Source: Flavobacteriaceae bacterium EG-1 (GTDB taxonomy: Bacteria > Bacteroidota > Bacteroidia > Flavobacteriales > Flavobacteriaceae). From it: DNA of 64,000 nt. Under the pieces are notes generated by a model, which saw nothing but the letters and a program-made list of their open reading frames with translations, ran no database searches and was not told the origin of the DNA. The stretch lies in assembly GCF_009649685.1 (NCBI RefSeq), contig NZ_WJPK01000003.1:391921-455920 (forward strand). Reading direction: 5' to 3'. Made by a program: the position numbers and the translations under genes. Positions 63,476 to 64,000 of the stretch are shown piece by piece. Positions within the stretch are counted from its first letter, which is position 1, and every line of letters begins with the position of its first letter.

Positions 63476-64000
63476 ATGATTTTGGTTACAGGCGGTACAG
63501 GTTTAGTTGGTTCACACTTATTATTGCAATTAGTTAAAAATGGTAATTGCGTACGGGCGATACATCGAAAAAAAAGTAATCTTAATCAGGTACTCAAAAT
63601 ATTTTCCAATTATACAGAAAAGGCGGAAGAACTTTTTAAACAAATTGAGTGGCAAGAAGCAGACATTAACGACATTCCAGCATTAGAACAAGCCTTTTTA
63701 GGAATAACCCATGTTTATCATTGCGCGGCCCTTATTTCATTTGACCCAAAAGATTATCACAAATTAAAAGAAAGTAATGTTTATGGTACTGCAAATATTG
63801 TAAACTTATGTTTAGCAAATGCGATTAAAAAACTCTGTTATGTGAGTACAATTGGCACAATTGGAAAAAGCATAAACGGTAAAATGGCTACAGAAGATTC
63901 CGATTGGTCAGAGACTAATGCTAATGTTTATGCTTTAATGAAACAAAAAGCGGAAATGGAAGTGTGGCGTGGTTCTCAAGAAGGACTTTCGGTGGTAATG
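63476..64000 (+). CDS. NAD-dependent epimerase/dehydratase (extended SDR), N-terminal part
   Basis: The first 175 codons are present and the gene runs off the window end without a stop. The N-terminal cofactor motif TGGTGLVGS is at 5-13, a D-x-ND stretch follows, HCAALISF near 79-86 and the catalytic YxxxK (YALMK) near 155. This is the extended SDR fold of the dihydroflavonol-reductase/nucleoside-sugar-epimerase group. Substrate cannot be decided. It is divergent from tyrS with 99 bases between the starts. Confidence 0.85.
   Translation, partial: MILVTGGTGLVGSHLLLQLVKNGNCVRAIHRKKSNLNQVLKIFSNYTEKAEELFKQIEWQEADINDIPALEQAFLGITHVYHCAALISFDPKDYHKLKESNVYGTANIVNLCLANAIKKLCYVSTIGTIGKSINGKMATEDSDWSETNANVYALMKQKAEMEVWRGSQEGLSVVM

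Noticed and set aside
1-64000. Mobile elements, prophage, CRISPR arrays, tRNA or rRNA genes
   Set aside because: I looked in all gaps and at gene content; no transposase, integrase, regular repeat-spacer pattern or cloverleaf-like sequence was evident. A tRNA or Rfam scan would be the decisive check.

Overview
The window looks like chromosomal DNA from a marine member of the Flavobacteriaceae (Bacteroidota). The base composition is AT-rich and Shine-Dalgarno sites are essentially absent. Many starts are preceded by the Bacteroidota -7 promoter box TAnnTTTG. Other lineage marks are type IX secretion (T9SS) C-terminal sorting domains, many lipoproteins with an SxC lipobox, mevalonate-pathway genes, a secreted sulfatase, a sodium/sugar symporter and a combined arginine-proline biosynthesis cluster. 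I saw no tRNA, rRNA, CRISPR array, insertion sequence or prophage.

Bases 1-11409 form one tightly packed plus-strand biosynthetic operon: GNAT acyltransferase (cut by the window edge), argG, argC, proC, argD, proA, proB, argF', an SDR dehydrogenase, argB, argE, argH. Many junctions overlap by 4-8 bases or are 1-2 bases apart. ArgF' belongs to the N-acylornithine transcarbamylase group, and a serine at residue 90 predicts N-succinylornithine as substrate, so the pathway probably runs on succinylated intermediates. The SDR has no textbook role here.

Bases 11455-20723 hold an M1 aminopeptidase, then minus-strand genes: a zinc-ribbon metallopeptidase, an rRNA pseudouridine synthase, an isoprenoid operon (mvaD, mevalonate kinase, UbiA prenyltransferase), and DUF1697, BaiN-like flavoprotein and GDPD lipoprotein genes. 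Bases 20851-27355 are a pentose region: sugar-acid dehydratase, xylB and xylA, facing a sodium/sugar symporter across a bidirectional terminator.

Bases 27611-46974 carry mostly accessory genes: a vanadium-haloperoxidase-like lipoprotein; a 1235-residue lipoprotein joining a metallophosphoesterase, a kinase-like middle domain and an Omp85 barrel; an HD plus PycTM (Pycsar effector) membrane protein; a GAF protein; an LpxH-like phosphoesterase; TonB; a coiled-coil lipoprotein; a Tat-exported Gfo/Idh/MocA oxidoreductase; aquaporin; RidA; an SGNH esterase; a secreted unknown; a Pif1-like helicase; and a sulfatase.

Bases 47113-64000 hold an ABC exporter, an 851-residue cNMP-binding/acyltransferase/SGNH fusion, an iron-sulfur cluster (ferredoxin, ferredoxin reductase, NifU-C, Mrp), a trmB/LysE/alkyltransferase-like operon, a PhoB/PhoR-like two-component system with a candidate 11-bp-repeat operator, two tiny tandem proteins that are almost only a T9SS sorting domain, a LuxE-like acyl-protein ligase, two lipoproteins, tyrS and a truncated NAD-dependent epimerase. 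The most unusual items are the two multi-domain fusions, the bare T9SS sorting-domain pair, the orphan HD-PycTM protein and the SDR inside the arginine operon.
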